Positions 8,620 to 17,373 of a stretch of 64,000 bases of DNA are shown here, one piece after another. Within the stretch, counting starts at the first letter, position 1; every line of letters starts with the position of its first letter. Below the pieces are notes generated by a model. It saw nothing but the letters and a program-made list of their open reading frames with translations. It searched no databases and was not told where the DNA came from. The translations under genes and the position numbers were made by a program. Origin of the DNA: DAIOEK01 sp963828285 (GTDB taxonomy: Bacteria > Chloroflexota > Anaerolineae > Anaerolineales > Anaerolineaceae); the NCBI GenBank assembly GCA_963828285.1, contig CAWHEB010000002.1, positions 186,001 through 250,000 of the forward strand, given 5' to 3'.

Positions 8620-11178
8620 ATGGAATCAAAACCCTGCACAACCAACGGACTGCTGCCTACACCTCCCATACCACAGGGACTGCCGGGGGCAAAGCTCACT
8701 GACAACGCCCGACAGGTGTTGATGAAGCGCTATGTACGCCGCGGTGACGACGGGAAGCCGTGCGAGACCGCTGAAGAGATGTTCTGGCGGGTGGCTTACC
8801 ATGTGGCCAAAGTAGCCGCAACCTGGAATGAGGACATCGAAGCCAAGGCGGTCTCTTATTACCATTTACTATCCTCCAAGGATTTCTTCCCCAACTCTCC
8901 CACTTTCACCGGGGCGGGGACTCCGCTGGGACAACTGGCGGCTTGTTTTGTGCTGCCGATCACGGACGATATGGGCAAGGATTCCGCCGGGATCTTCCAG
9001 ACCCTGCGGGATGCCGCGCTCATCCAGCAAACCGGCGGCGGTAACGGCTTCAGCTTCGCCCGCCTGCGCCCGATGGGATCGCTGGTCAAGAGCAGCGCCG
9101 GTCAGGCAACCGGTCCGGTGGGATTCTTGAGCGTGTACGACCACGCCTTCGGAGAGATCGCCCAGGGCGGCACCCGGCGCGGAGCCAACATGGCTGTTTT
9201 GCGCGTGGACCATCCGGATATCGAGACTTTCGTCACCTGCAAGACCAGCGAGAACGCCATCACCAATTTCAACATTTCAGTCGGGATCACGGATGCCTTC
9301 ATGCAGGCTGTGGAAGCGGACGCGGATTGGGATCTGGTCTTCCCGGATATCAAATCCCCGGAATACCGTAAATTCAAGGGAAACCTCACCCAGGCAGCCG
9401 GATCCGGTATCCCGCTGGTGGTCTATAAGACCATCAAAGCCAGGGAATTGTTCAACAAGATCGTGGAACAGGCGCACCACAACGGCGAGCCGGGCATGCT
9501 CTTTCTGGATGCCGCCAACCGCCACAACCCCGTTCCACACCTATACGCACTCGAAGCCACCAATCCCTGCGGAGAGCAGTGGCTGGGACCGTACGAGAAC
9601 TGCTGTCTGGGATCGATCAACCTGGCGGAACACTTCGGCGAGAACGGCACCGTGGATTGGGAGAAACTGCGCCACAGTGTGGTCACCGCGGTCAACTTCC
9701 TGGATGATGTCATCGAAGCCAATGCCTACGTGCCGGCTGTCCCCCAACTGGAGAAAGCTGCCCACAATGCCCGCCGTATCGGCCTGGGGATCATGGGATT
9801 GGCGGATCTGATGTATCACACCGGCGCGCGCTACGGCGACACCGACAGCCTGGAGTTCGCCTCGCAGGTGATGGAATTCGTGCGCTATCATGCCATGCTG
9901 ACCAGCATCGACCTGTCCAAAGAACGCGGACCGTTCCCGGCGATCAAGGGCAGCATTTACGATCCCAAACATCTGACCTGGCAGCCGCCGACCTCGCTGG
10001 TGCCCTACGAAACCAACTGGGGCCGTCCCAATGTGGACTGGTCGCTGGTCACCAAGGGGATCAAGGAACACGGCATCCGCAACGCCGCGCAGACCACCAT
10101 CGCCCCCACCGGGACGATCGCGACCGTGGCCGGCTGCGAAGGATACGGCTGCGAACCCGTTTTCGCGCTGGCGTACATCCGCCATGTGAACGACAACGGC
10201 AAAGACCTGTTATTGAATTATGTCAGCCCGCAGTTCGAAACGGCGCTGGAAAAAGCCAATCTGGATCAGGACGTCCGCGAGCGGATCGTGGAAGAAGTGA
10301 TGTCCCACGGCACCTGCCAGGATGTGTTCGACGTCCCCGATGAAGTGCGGCGCACTTTTGTGGTTTCGAGCGATATCACCGCGGAGGAACACGTCCGTAT
10401 GCAGGCAGCTTTGCAGGTGTTCGTGGATAACAGTCTGTCGAAGACGGTCAATTTCCCGGCAGGCGCCACCGAAGAGGATGTGGCCACCGCCTACACCCTG
10501 GCGTGGAAACTCGGCTGCAAGGGGATCACGGTGTACGTGACCGGATCCCGCGAGAAGGTGGTACTGGAGACCAACGCAACCGCCAAGAGCAAGACCAAAG
10601 AAGGCGAAGAGCTGGTGCCTGTTGCGGCGCATGCCAGCCAGCCCAAGCTGTGGCAGGAGAGCAAGAAGCCGCGCCCCAGATTCCTGAAGGGATTCACCTA
10701 CTCCATCGAGACTCCGCTGGGCAAGGCCTTCGTGACCATCAACGAAAACGGCGGGGACCAGCCCTTTGAGGTGTTCGTCAACACCGCCAAGGCCGGCTCG
10801 GATACCGCGGCGGTCTCGGAAGCGATCGGACGGTTGATCTCGTACATTCTGCGCATCTCCGCGCCGATGGAACCGCGCCAACGGTTGAAGGAAGTCTTCC
10901 GCCAGTTGGCAGGCATCGGCGGCGGCAGGTCATTGGGATTCGGTCCCAACCGGGTACGCAGTCTGCCGGACGGTGTGGCGCACGCGCTGGATGAATACCT
11001 GACGGAGTTCATCGAGAGCGAGATGACCATGGAAGGCGGCATGGCGATGTTGGAAGAGGTCGCGGTGGACCAGTTGAAGTTGAAGATCGGCGATCTGTGC
11101 CCGGAGTGCGGCCAGGCGGCGGTGGTGAATGAAGAAGGCTGCCGGAAGTGTTACTCGTGCGGTTATAGCGAGTGTTAA
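8620..11178 (+). CDS. nrdJ: Adenosylcobalamin-dependent ribonucleotide reductase (class II)
   Basis: Reduces ribonucleotides to deoxyribonucleotides using adenosylcobalamin as radical source, with or without oxygen. The 852-aa protein shows the N-terminal reductase domain, the first active-site cysteine region (LAACFVLPI), the NPCGE motif with the central cysteine, the PTGTIA nucleotide loop, and a C-terminal cysteine cluster (CPECG ... CRKCYSCGYSEC) of the zinc-ribbon type that supplies reducing thiols. The start at 8620 avoids overlap with nrdR. No cobalamin riboswitch is seen upstream; control is probably through NrdR. Confidence 0.96.
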   Translation: MESKPCTTNGLLPTPPIPQGLPGAKLTDNARQVLMKRYVRRGDDGKPCETAEEMFWRVAYHVAKVAATWNEDIEAKAVSYYHLLSSKDFFPNSPTFTGAGTPLGQLAACFVLPITDDMGKDSAGIFQTLRDAALIQQTGGGNGFSFARLRPMGSLVKSSAGQATGPVGFLSVYDHAFGEIAQGGTRRGANMAVLRVDHPDIETFVTCKTSENAITNFNISVGITDAFMQAVEADADWDLVFPDIKSPEYRKFKGNLTQAAGSGIPLVVYKTIKARELFNKIVEQAHHNGEPGMLFLDAANRHNPVPHLYALEATNPCGEQWLGPYENCCLGSINLAEHFGENGTVDWEKLRHSVVTAVNFLDDVIEANAYVPAVPQLEKAAHNARRIGLGIMGLADLMYHTGARYGDTDSLEFASQVMEFVRYHAMLTSIDLSKERGPFPAIKGSIYDPKHLTWQPPTSLVPYETNWGRPNVDWSLVTKGIKEHGIRNAAQTTIAPTGTIATVAGCEGYGCEPVFALAYIRHVNDNGKDLLLNYVSPQFETALEKANLDQDVRERIVEEVMSHGTCQDVFDVPDEVRRTFVVSSDITAEEHVRMQAALQVFVDNSLSKTVNFPAGATEEDVATAYTLAWKLGCKGITVYVTGSREKVVLETNATAKSKTKEGEELVPVAAHASQPKLWQESKKPRPRFLKGFTYSIETPLGKAFVTINENGGDQPFEVFVNTAKAGSDTAAVSEAIGRLISYILRISAPMEPRQRLKEVFRQLAGIGGGRSLGFGPNRVRSLPDGVAHALDEYLTEFIESEMTMEGGMAMLEEVAVDQLKLKIGDLCPECGQAAVVNEEGCRKCYSCGYSEC

Positions 11179-11180
11179 GA

Positions 11181-11373
11181 GCGATCCCCCCAACCCCCCT
11201 TTTAATTGAAGGGGGGCTTTTGTTTTGTGATTGATGATGTAAATACGTTACGATTTTATTGAATGTTTTTTGACAATCTGCTATAGAAGTTAGCTATACG
11301 CAATGCTAAATCCTGGTTTTTGATCTGGATTTTGATCTTGTCCCCCTTACCAAGGGGGATATAGGGGGATCGC
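11181..11373. repeat. Inverted-repeat-bounded intergenic element
   Basis: GCGATCCCCC at 11181-11190 is mirrored by GGGGGATCGC at 11364-11373, and each end carries its own hairpin (CCCCCCTT/AAGGGGGG on the left, CCCCCTT/AAGGGGG on the right). The ~193-bp unit has no open frame. It could be a non-autonomous miniature element or two independent terminator-like hairpins flanking an AT-rich gap. No target-site duplication is evident. Confidence 0.45.
11193..11226 (+). terminator. Terminator after nrdJ
   Basis: A CCCCCCTT / AAGGGGGG stem with a short AT loop followed by CTTTTGTTTT lies 15 nt past the nrdJ stop. Confidence 0.75.
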
Positions 11374-11391
11374 TATTTGAGGTTGTCACCT

Positions 11392-11789
11392 ATGACCAAA
11401 CTCATCAAATCCAAATTCTTCCTACCCTACAATCCCACGCTAAAGGAAAACGCCCGCGCTCTGCGGACTAACATGACCCCGGCGGAAAAGTACCTGTGGA
11501 ACAACTTTCTGCGCGGATATACTCCCCGCTTTCTGCGGCAGAGACCGATCGACAACTTATTGTGGATTTCTATTGTCCGTCCCTCAAGCTGGTGATCGAG
11601 GTGGACGGCGACACTCACTTAGAGGATGGCGCTGAAACCGCAGACGCCGTACGGACAGATGTACTTGAAGGCTACGGGATCAGGGTGATCCGCTTCACAA
11701 ACCATGATGTCATGGGAAGTTTTGACGGTGTGGTTGAGTCAATTGAGGATGCGATCCAGGAGATGATGACGGATAAAGCAAGTGTTTGA
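11392..11789 (+). pseudogene. DUF559 (Vsr-like) endonuclease-domain protein, frameshifted
   Basis: The first frame gives an N-terminal part with AEKYLWNNFLRGYTPRFLRQ, a DUF559 hallmark. After about 11557 the match continues in another frame with LIVDFYCPSLKLVIEVDGDTH and VIRFTNHDV, the rest of the same small PD-(D/E)XK-like domain. Restoring one base near AACTTATTG would rejoin the parts into a protein of about 131 aa. The domain is common in mobile and intergenic contexts; no substrate is known. The break may be real or a sequencing indel, since this window has many of them. Confidence 0.8.
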
Positions 11790-11994
11790 GACCGGATCCA
11801 CCCAACCACAGATGAAAAAGAGGGTATATGACTTTGGTGAGAAAAGAAAGTTTTGCTTGGCGCATAACCGAAAACTTATGACAAAACTCATGCACCACAT
11901 ACCAATATGACCCAGATAGGGAAGAAGTTTTGTGACCAATCCCTCACTAAATAGCTTATATAATTACTACATTACTAATTTTGGAGAATATTCC

Positions 11995-12774
11995 ATGGGC
12001 GCCTGGGGATATAAAATTAAACAGAATGACACTGTAAATGATGTAATCGATGACTTCAATTCTCTCTTGAAACAAAATCAAAACCTTGAACTTACTACAA
12101 TTGAGATTACCAAGAAGTATGCAGACAGTATAAATGATTCTGACGATGGACCTCTATTCTGGATTGGTTTAGCAGAAATACAATGGAAGTATGGTTATTT
12201 GCAAAAAGAAGTATTTCAGCACGTCAAATCTGATTATGAACAAGGTGTTGGTCTTGATATTTGGTTGGAATCTGGTTTGAAGACTCTAAACTTGAGAAAA
12301 AAGGAATTATCTTCATTTCTACATAAACTTGAACAACCAAATTCCAAACCATCCAAAATGCCAAAGCGAATAATCCGTAAACCTTTATTCAATAAAGGAG
12401 ATTGTTTATCGGTAAAACTAGTGAATGGACAATATGGTGCTTGTATTGTCTTAGCTTCGAGGAATGAAAACCCTGAATATGGCATAAATTTAATCGGAAC
12501 ATTAAATTATATGTCTCCTTCCAAACCCACAAAAAATGATTTTGAAAAACGGAATTGGCTGGTACTAACTCATCATTCCTGGAAAAATGTTACAAATCTG
12601 CTTTGGTGTCTTCCAATCCATTACAAGAAATTTCTTATAAATATTGAAATTGTACATCAAACCCCCATCCGTTCCTCAGATCCCTTTACGGAATATTGTC
12701 CCTACGGAGGTTTAGAGCATATAAGCAAGGAAATCATATCTCAACGACATTGGGATGAAGGAATTCGGGATTGA
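11995..12774 (+). CDS. Uncharacterised MGAWG-type protein (DUF4259-like start)
   Basis: A 259-aa protein of unknown function. The ATG at 11995 follows GGAG by 8 nt and gives an MGAWGYKIKQND start, reminiscent of the MGAWG opening of DUF4259 proteins; the rest is not recognised. The N-terminal half is helical and acidic, and the C-terminal half is strand-rich with several aromatic residues. The coding sequence is much more AT-rich than its neighbours (many AAA and ATT codons) and sits alone in an accessory stretch, which suggests horizontal acquisition. No secretion signal or membrane segment is visible. A role as an immunity-like protein is only a guess. Confidence 0.65.
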   Translation: MGAWGYKIKQNDTVNDVIDDFNSLLKQNQNLELTTIEITKKYADSINDSDDGPLFWIGLAEIQWKYGYLQKEVFQHVKSDYEQGVGLDIWLESGLKTLNLRKKELSSFLHKLEQPNSKPSKMPKRIIRKPLFNKGDCLSVKLVNGQYGACIVLASRNENPEYGINLIGTLNYMSPSKPTKNDFEKRNWLVLTHHSWKNVTNLLWCLPIHYKKFLINIEIVHQTPIRSSDPFTEYCPYGGLEHISKEIISQRHWDEGIRD

Positions 12775-12934
12775 ATGGAGAATATTCTACCTATTTACAA
12801 ATCATAACTTTGAAGTTAAATCAGAATATGAGGAAATTTGCTTTGAAATAGGGTTCGTTATAAAAGTATAAGAGACTAGAGTTGAGTATTTATAACCCTC
12901 GATTTGTCCTCAGAATGCAAATTGATGTAAGTAA
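12775..12934. other. AT-rich intergenic, nothing recognised
   Basis: Low-GC sequence following the MGAWG gene. No open frame with a ribosome site and no clear hairpin is seen before the terminator at 12935. Confidence 0.4.
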
Positions 12935-12969
12935 AGAAGAAGGCTGCCCGTCGGGCAGCCTTCTTCTTA
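12935..12969. terminator. Strong bidirectional terminator
   Basis: A perfect stem AAGAAGGCTGCCCG / CGGGCAGCCTTCTT with a very short loop and A/T flanks. It serves the MGAWG gene 160 nt upstream and insulates the padR promoter. Confidence 0.8.
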
Positions 12970-13081
12970 GTATTTTGATATCATGACCACACCGTTTGAT
13001 CTTCAAGCTACACCACCCCGTACCAACAATTCCGGTTCAATCTGTTGTTCTAAATCCTATTACACAAACAATAATACTACC

Positions 13082-13115
13082 TTGACAGTCATAGTAGTAT
13101 GCTATACAATACTAT
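13082..13115 (+). promoter_or_regulatory. padR promoter with overlapping dyads
   Basis: TTGACA (13082-13087) and TACAAT (13105-13110) are 17 nt apart. The spacer and -10 carry nested inverted repeats: GTAT-GCT-ATAC at 13097-13107 and ATAGTA / TACTAT at 13091-13096 and 13110-13115. PadR proteins commonly repress their own promoters through such dyads, so this is a likely autoregulatory operator. Confidence 0.7.
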
Positions 13116-13130
13116 CAAGGAGTTGAACCT

Positions 13131-13460
13131 ATGAGTGAAAACAAGATCACATCCGACCTGCTGCGCGGACACACCGACACCATGATCCTGCGGCTGCTAT
13201 CCGAAGCGGACCGCTACGGCTACGAGATCGTCAAGCTGATCGCCGAGCTTTCGGGCGGCGAGTATGAATTAAAAGAAGCCACCATGTACTCCAGCGTCCG
13301 CAGACTGGAGTCAGATGGCGACATCGAGTGGTACTGGGGCGATGAAACGCAGGGTGGACGGCGCAAGTATTTCAGGATCACCGCAAAGGGCAAGTCCACT
13401 TACGCGGAAAACAAATCCAACTGGGAGTATGCCAAGCGTGTACTCGACAACTTACTGTAA
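13131..13460 (+). CDS. PadR-family transcriptional regulator
   Basis: A 109-aa protein with a PadR winged helix: LLRGHTDTMILRLLSEADRYGYEIV, then the recognition region ATMYSSVRRLESDG and the wing GGRRKYFRITAKG. The short C-terminus lacks the long coiled coil of subfamily 1, so it resembles PadR-s2 proteins. It starts after CAAGGAG, sits under a near-consensus promoter with dyads, and its stop is 9 nt before the next gene, a membrane-less pentapeptide-repeat partner. The ligand is unknown. Confidence 0.9.
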   Translation: MSENKITSDLLRGHTDTMILRLLSEADRYGYEIVKLIAELSGGEYELKEATMYSSVRRLESDGDIEWYWGDETQGGRRKYFRITAKGKSTYAENKSNWEYAKRVLDNLL

Positions 13461-13469
13461 GGAGAAATC

Positions 13470-14346
13470 ATGAACGAGAAAATCAACCAATATTTGAACG
13501 GGGTATTCGCCGCATACGACGGTGTTAAAAGTCGTTGCCGAACTGAAAGCGGACCTGCTCTCCGATCTGCAGGAGCGCTTCGATGAACTGAAAGCCGAGG
13601 GCAAGGACGATGAGTCCGCTTTTGAGATGACCATCGACAGCATCGGCGACATCGAACAGACCGTCCGGGAAGTTGCCAACCTCTCCCGTTCGCTGGAACG
13701 CCAGGTGCTGACTAACTTTAGTGCGAGCAACCTGTCAAAGAGCGATTTCGCAGGTGTTACCACGCATAAAGGTAAATTTGATGCGAGCGAATTGAGTGGT
13801 TCCGATTTTTCGCACGCAGATCTAACCGGCAGTTCGTTTAATAGCAGCGATGTGCGTGAAGCCAAATTTGATCGCACAAATCTGACTGACTGCAGTCTGT
13901 TTACCAGTGACCTGGCGGATGCCAGCTTTCATAAATCCATTCTGGTCCGTACAAATTTCAGCACTTCGGAACTGGCGGGAGCAAAATTCATAGATGTAAC
14001 GCTGACCGACGTAAAGTTCAATATGATCGATCTTAGAAAAACAGAATTTGTTAATTGTGTCTTTGACGGAGTGGACTTTAAATTCTGCGACCTGCAAGGA
14101 ATGTCTCTTGACGGATTGACGTTTCTTGGTGTGAAGTTTGACGATACAGCCTTGGAGGGGGCTTCATTCAAGGGGGCGACGATTAAAAACGTGGCTTTCA
14201 TGGCACCCATGACCTGGCATACCTGGTCCAAGAAATATATACGCGCCATTAAAACAATCAACTTTGACGGCGCGAAAATGGATAAGTTGACCTATGCCGT
14301 GCTCAAAGGATTGGAAGCCGATCTGTCTAAAGTTACCATCATATAA
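13470..14346 (+). pseudogene. PadR-partner protein with pentapeptide repeats, frameshifted
   Basis: The gene starts at the ATG at 13470 behind TAAGGAGA, with MNEKINQYLNGVFAAYDGVK in the first frame. After the AAAA run at 13527-13530 the match continues one frame over (VVAELKADLLSDLQERFDELKAEG). Removing one A joins them. The N-terminus is a helical domain like those encoded next to many PadR regulators. From about residue 85 it becomes a series of A(D/N)LXX-like pentapeptide repeats that should form a right-handed beta helix. About 291 aa when repaired. It is co-transcribed with padR. Function unknown; such partners are often antagonists of the regulator or membrane effectors. Confidence 0.8.
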
Positions 14347-14409
14347 GGAATAAAAGAATCCTGCAGGAAAATGAAGTCATCAAGAAAGAGAGTAGATTTC
14401 GAAGTGCAT

Positions 14410-14443
14410 AAGGGCAGTGATGATAACTCATCACTGCCCTTTC
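14410..14443 (+). terminator. Terminator of the padR operon
   Basis: A perfect AAGGGCAGTGATGA / TCATCACTGCCCTT stem with a TAAC loop lies about 65 nt past the operon end, followed by a few T residues. Confidence 0.75.
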
Positions 14444-14528
14444 AAATGTCAGTATCCAAATTAGGCAGGCGTCTTTATCCTATACAAGTTCATCGTCCGA
14501 GGTTATTCCTTTTCGGTATTATTGAGAT

Positions 14529-14981
14529 ATGACAGATAAAGTATCCACCAACCTAACCGACCCTCAGGTCAAAGACTATATTGCTTCAATAGATGATGAA
14601 CAAATGCAAAAAGATTGCGATGTTCTCATCGAAATGATGCAGCGCATCAGCGGACACGAGCCAAAGTTCTGGAATATTGGGACGATCGGGTTCGATACCT
14701 TCCACTACAAATACGACAGCGGACGCGAAGGCGACGGTCACATCCTTGGGTTTTATCCGCGAAAAGGCAAGATCACTGTTTACATGATGGACGGCACGGC
14801 ACGCTATTCCGCGTTACTTGATAAATTGGGGAAACATTCCACCAGCCGGTTTTGTATCTATATCAAACGGCTGAGCGATGTGCAGATGCCGATCCTTGAA
14901 CAAATTCTGCAGCAGTCATACCAGTCCATCAAGTCCCAGGACGGACATATACACTCGGCATTATCGTTGGAGCAGGATTAA
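14529..14981 (+). CDS. DUF1801-domain protein
   Basis: A 150-aa cytoplasmic protein matching the DUF1801 (YdhG-like) family: the opening helix LTDPQVKDYIASIDDEQMQKD, the core MMQRISGHEPKFWNIGTIGF and the GFYPRKGKITVYMMDG strand are typical. Members adopt a YjbR/frataxin-like fold, and no biochemical role is established. It is a single gene closed by a strong hairpin and converges with the CPBP gene. No ribosome site of note. Confidence 0.85.
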   Translation: MTDKVSTNLTDPQVKDYIASIDDEQMQKDCDVLIEMMQRISGHEPKFWNIGTIGFDTFHYKYDSGREGDGHILGFYPRKGKITVYMMDGTARYSALLDKLGKHSTSRFCIYIKRLSDVQMPILEQILQQSYQSIKSQDGHIHSALSLEQD

Positions 14982-14994
14982 GCTTTCTTCTACA

Positions 14995-15036
14995 AAAAAC
15001 AGCCGGTCGGGTGATGAACCCGACCGGTTGTTTTAG
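14995..15036. terminator. Bidirectional terminator between DUF1801 and CPBP genes
   Basis: AAAACAGCCGGTCGGG pairs with CCCGACCGGTTGTTTT around a short loop, with A and T tracts on both sides. It suits both convergent genes. Confidence 0.85.
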
Positions 15037-15056
15037 TATCCATGAGTGGGAGCAGC

Positions 15057-15885
15057 TTAGGCTGGCTGCAATTCCAGTTTGATTGCCCTGACGAACAGTT
15101 CCTGTCCGATGATGTGCAGGACGATGTCCGCGCTGAAGTGGGCAGCCATGGCGGCTTCCAATCCGAAGCGCATGTACAGCCATCCGCACACCAGACCGAC
15201 GATGCCGTTCAACAGAAAGGCGCGGAACAGGATCATCGGCGTCAATTTGGTGAGCGCAGCGGTGGCAGGCAGATGCCCGGCGCCAAACAGGAGCGATGAC
15301 AGAATGTTGGCGATCCAGAAGATCGCGATCATCCCCAGCGCCGTCCGCTTTCCACACCAGGCTGATCAGCCAGGCGATGCCGGACATGACGAACAGGCGC
15401 AGAAGGATCTCTTCCACGAATCCACCGTAGAAGCAGGCTAGCGCGCTCTTCCAGAAGACCAGCTTTTTGACCTTGCTGGTCATCGACTCGGGCAGTCGCT
15501 TGAGGAAGAAGAAATACTCCAGCGCAACCAGCAGCGCCCCGGACAATGCACCGAACAACGCGGCAATTGGCAGGAAGGACAGCATCTCTGCGGTCAGCGG
15601 CTGACCGGAAGCGATCGCCTTGAAGATTGGCAGTTGCAATCCCATCTTGTCCGCTGCGAGGAGTCCCAGGAACACGGAAACCGCGCTGAGCACCAATCCC
15701 TGTCCGCCGGAAGCCAGCAGGATCACCAGCCAGGCCGGCAGCGGAGTCTTCTTTTCGGCCAGTTTCGCCTTGAGAGTCTCGATGCCTTCCGGGTTCAGCG
15801 CCAGGCTGTAGGGGATCACAGTCAGTGTGCCTACAAATCCGATGGCTAATAAAATAAAAAAAGTAGTCCAAAAAATCCCGTTCAT
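15057..15885 (-). pseudogene. CPBP-family intramembrane metalloprotease, frameshifted
   Basis: A multi-pass membrane protein of about 275 aa when repaired. The first ~180 residues contain five or so hydrophobic helices and the CPBP motif 1 FVEEILLRLF, which carries the catalytic glutamates. The frame then changes at a run of four Cs (15333-15336 on this strand): dropping one base continues into FWIANILSSLLFGAGHLP and the AAMAAHFSADIVLH histidine motif. All three motifs are therefore present, and the protein was probably active. CPBP proteases act in CAAX-like processing, bacteriocin self-immunity or anti-sigma cleavage. It starts 2 nt after the stop of the HTH regulator and shares its operon. 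Confidence 0.85.
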
Positions 15886-15887
15886 TC

Positions 15888-16466
15888 TTAACCTTTCATT
15901 TCCTGTTTCTCTGCTGCCGGCATCATCACCGTGGAGAGGATGCGCTTCCTGCGGGGTTGTTTGCCCGGCTCAACTGTGTTTGCGATAAACGGCATCAGAG
16001 CTTCATTGATCTTGCGTGAGAAGTCCATCAGGTCTTCGTCACTCATGTATAAAACCACCTGGCTGTACCCCACTCCGTCCGCAGCCATGTCCACTTTTGG
16101 GGATTGCTGCAAATAGGCGGAGAACTCTCCCAGCAGGCTGGTGACGAAAGAGGAGAAATAGCGCATGTGATCCTCTTTGGTCAGGTTTGCCACCGCATCC
16201 TGATCCAGATGGGTCTGGGTGGATTGGTTGAGTCCATACACTTTTTCGATGGTGCCGCGCACATGGCGCTCCGCTGTCACGGTCAGGATCCCACCCTGCA
16301 CCAGCCGGTTGATGTGGCGGTAAAGGGTCGCCTGGGGGACATCGGGCAGTGTGTCCGCGATCTGCAGCGGGGTCAGTTCCTGTCCGCCAGCCAGGGTGAT
16401 CATGATCCGCATGCGGATGGGATGCAGCATATCCTCGAGCAGTTGTGACTTTGGTTTTTCAGTCAT
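15888..16466 (-). CDS. ArsR-like winged-helix regulator
   Basis: A 192-aa regulator with an N-terminal winged helix (LLEDMLHPIRMRIMITLAGG, then QIADTLPDVPQATLYRHINRLV and GGILTVTAERHVRGTIEKVY) followed by a helical C-terminal domain of the YnfH/helix_turn_helix-5 type. No metal-binding cysteine motif is visible, so a non-metal ligand is likely. It is the first gene of an operon with a CPBP protease. A perfect-consensus promoter overlapped by two dyads precedes it, as expected for a self-repressor. Confidence 0.85.
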   Translation of the reverse strand: MTEKPKSQLLEDMLHPIRMRIMITLAGGQELTPLQIADTLPDVPQATLYRHINRLVQGGILTVTAERHVRGTIEKVYGLNQSTQTHLDQDAVANLTKEDHMRYFSSFVTSLLGEFSAYLQQSPKVDMAADGVGYSQVVLYMSDEDLMDFSRKINEALMPFIANTVEPGKQPRRKRILSTVMMPAAEKQEMKG

Positions 16467-16478
16467 GGGTTCATCCTT

Positions 16479-16534
16479 ATATTATCATTAGTGATAATAT
16501 ACTCATATTATATTCTCATTATTGATAATGTCAA
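16479..16534 (-). promoter_or_regulatory. Consensus promoter and dyad operators of the HTH-CPBP operon
   Basis: On the minus strand TTGACA (16534-16529) and TATAAT (16512-16507) are both perfect, with a 16-nt spacer. A dyad CATTAT-TG-ATAATG (16517-16530) sits in the spacer and the -35 edge. A second dyad ATATTATCA-TTAG-TGATAATAT (16479-16500) covers the start site. A promoter this strong with operators over both ends is best read as tightly repressed. Confidence 0.8.
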
Positions 16535-16574
16535 GGGGTAATTTATACCCAATTCTTGGGCAATATTTTGGATT

Positions 16575-17276
16575 TTACTTGATGCCGATCAGCGCGAGAG
16601 TGCTGGCGGAATGGAAGCCGACCGTATGGACCCGTCCGCGCAGACCCTCGCCTTGCGACTGCAGATTGGGATGACCGTCCGCTTTTTGGATATAGGTGTC
16701 GATGATGCCGTCCAGTTCGGCGAGCAGTTCCGCTGCGTGCGGATTCTCGTCCGTTTCTTGAAATTCGCGGGAAGTCATGTTCGATAAGCCAAGTGTGGAA
16801 ACCAACGCACTCAATTCTGCACGGGAGTAGGTCTGGTTATGGACAATCCCCTGGGAGGAGTCCACGGCTGCCCACCAGTGGTGCAGCAGCACATGGGTCA
16901 TCTGCGTTTCTGACTGCCCGTCGCGGACCATCTCGGAGACGATCAGATTGCCGCCGGGTTTCAGCACCCGCCGCATCTCAAGCAGTACTGCAGACGGATC
17001 CGCGAAATGGTGCAGGGAATTGGAGACGCAGACGGTATCGAACTCGCCATCCCCATATTCCAGCCTGCCTGCGTCCATCAGCTGAAAGTTGATCTTTGGA
17101 TTGTCGGAAAATGCCTGCTTGAAAGCTTCAGCGAGCGCGGGGTTGGAGTCCACGCCGAGGATGTCGGTGTAGTCTTTCAGCCCAGCGATCAACTCGAGGA
17201 TGAATCCACCGCGACCGGTGGCAACATCCAAAACCCGTCCGCCTGAGATGGTACTGAGGATTGTCTGAAGTGTCAT
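16575..17276 (-). CDS. Class I SAM-dependent methyltransferase
   Basis: A 233-aa cytoplasmic enzyme with the Rossmann-type methyltransferase motifs: motif I VLDVATGRGGFI, an acidic residue at the end of strand 2 (ILGVDSN), the motif II/III region FDTVCVSNSLHHFADP and motif IV-like LKPGGNLIVSEM. The LHHF and GGNLIV segments resemble UbiE/Methyltransf_11 small-molecule enzymes. The substrate is not determinable. It lies 97 nt downstream of mop on the same strand, but no functional link is evident. Confidence 0.85.
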   Translation of the reverse strand: MTLQTILSTISGGRVLDVATGRGGFILELIAGLKDYTDILGVDSNPALAEAFKQAFSDNPKINFQLMDAGRLEYGDGEFDTVCVSNSLHHFADPSAVLLEMRRVLKPGGNLIVSEMVRDGQSETQMTHVLLHHWWAAVDSSQGIVHNQTYSRAELSALVSTLGLSNMTSREFQETDENPHAAELLAELDGIIDTYIQKADGHPNLQSQGEGLRGRVHTVGFHSASTLALIGIK

Positions 17277-17373
17277 CAGAAATGCTCCCGGGAGAAATTG
17301 TGAACTATATGATTATATTCCCAGGAACATTATAGGTATATGCAATCCTTGCCCCCCCCTTCAAATGCGATTT

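Noticed and set aside
8610..8620. Cobalamin riboswitch before nrdJ
   Set aside because: Only 10 nt separate nrdR and nrdJ, and no B12-box-like sequence is seen before nrdR.
9541..10881. Two long minus-strand frames (214 and 223 codons) inside nrdJ
   Set aside because: Antisense shadows of a GC-rich, strongly conserved coding gene; no domain resemblance.
11377..11789. Programmed frameshift or IS-type split gene
   Set aside because: No slippery heptamer or downstream pseudoknot; a simple one-base loss explains the DUF559 break, and the same kind of break recurs in unrelated genes.
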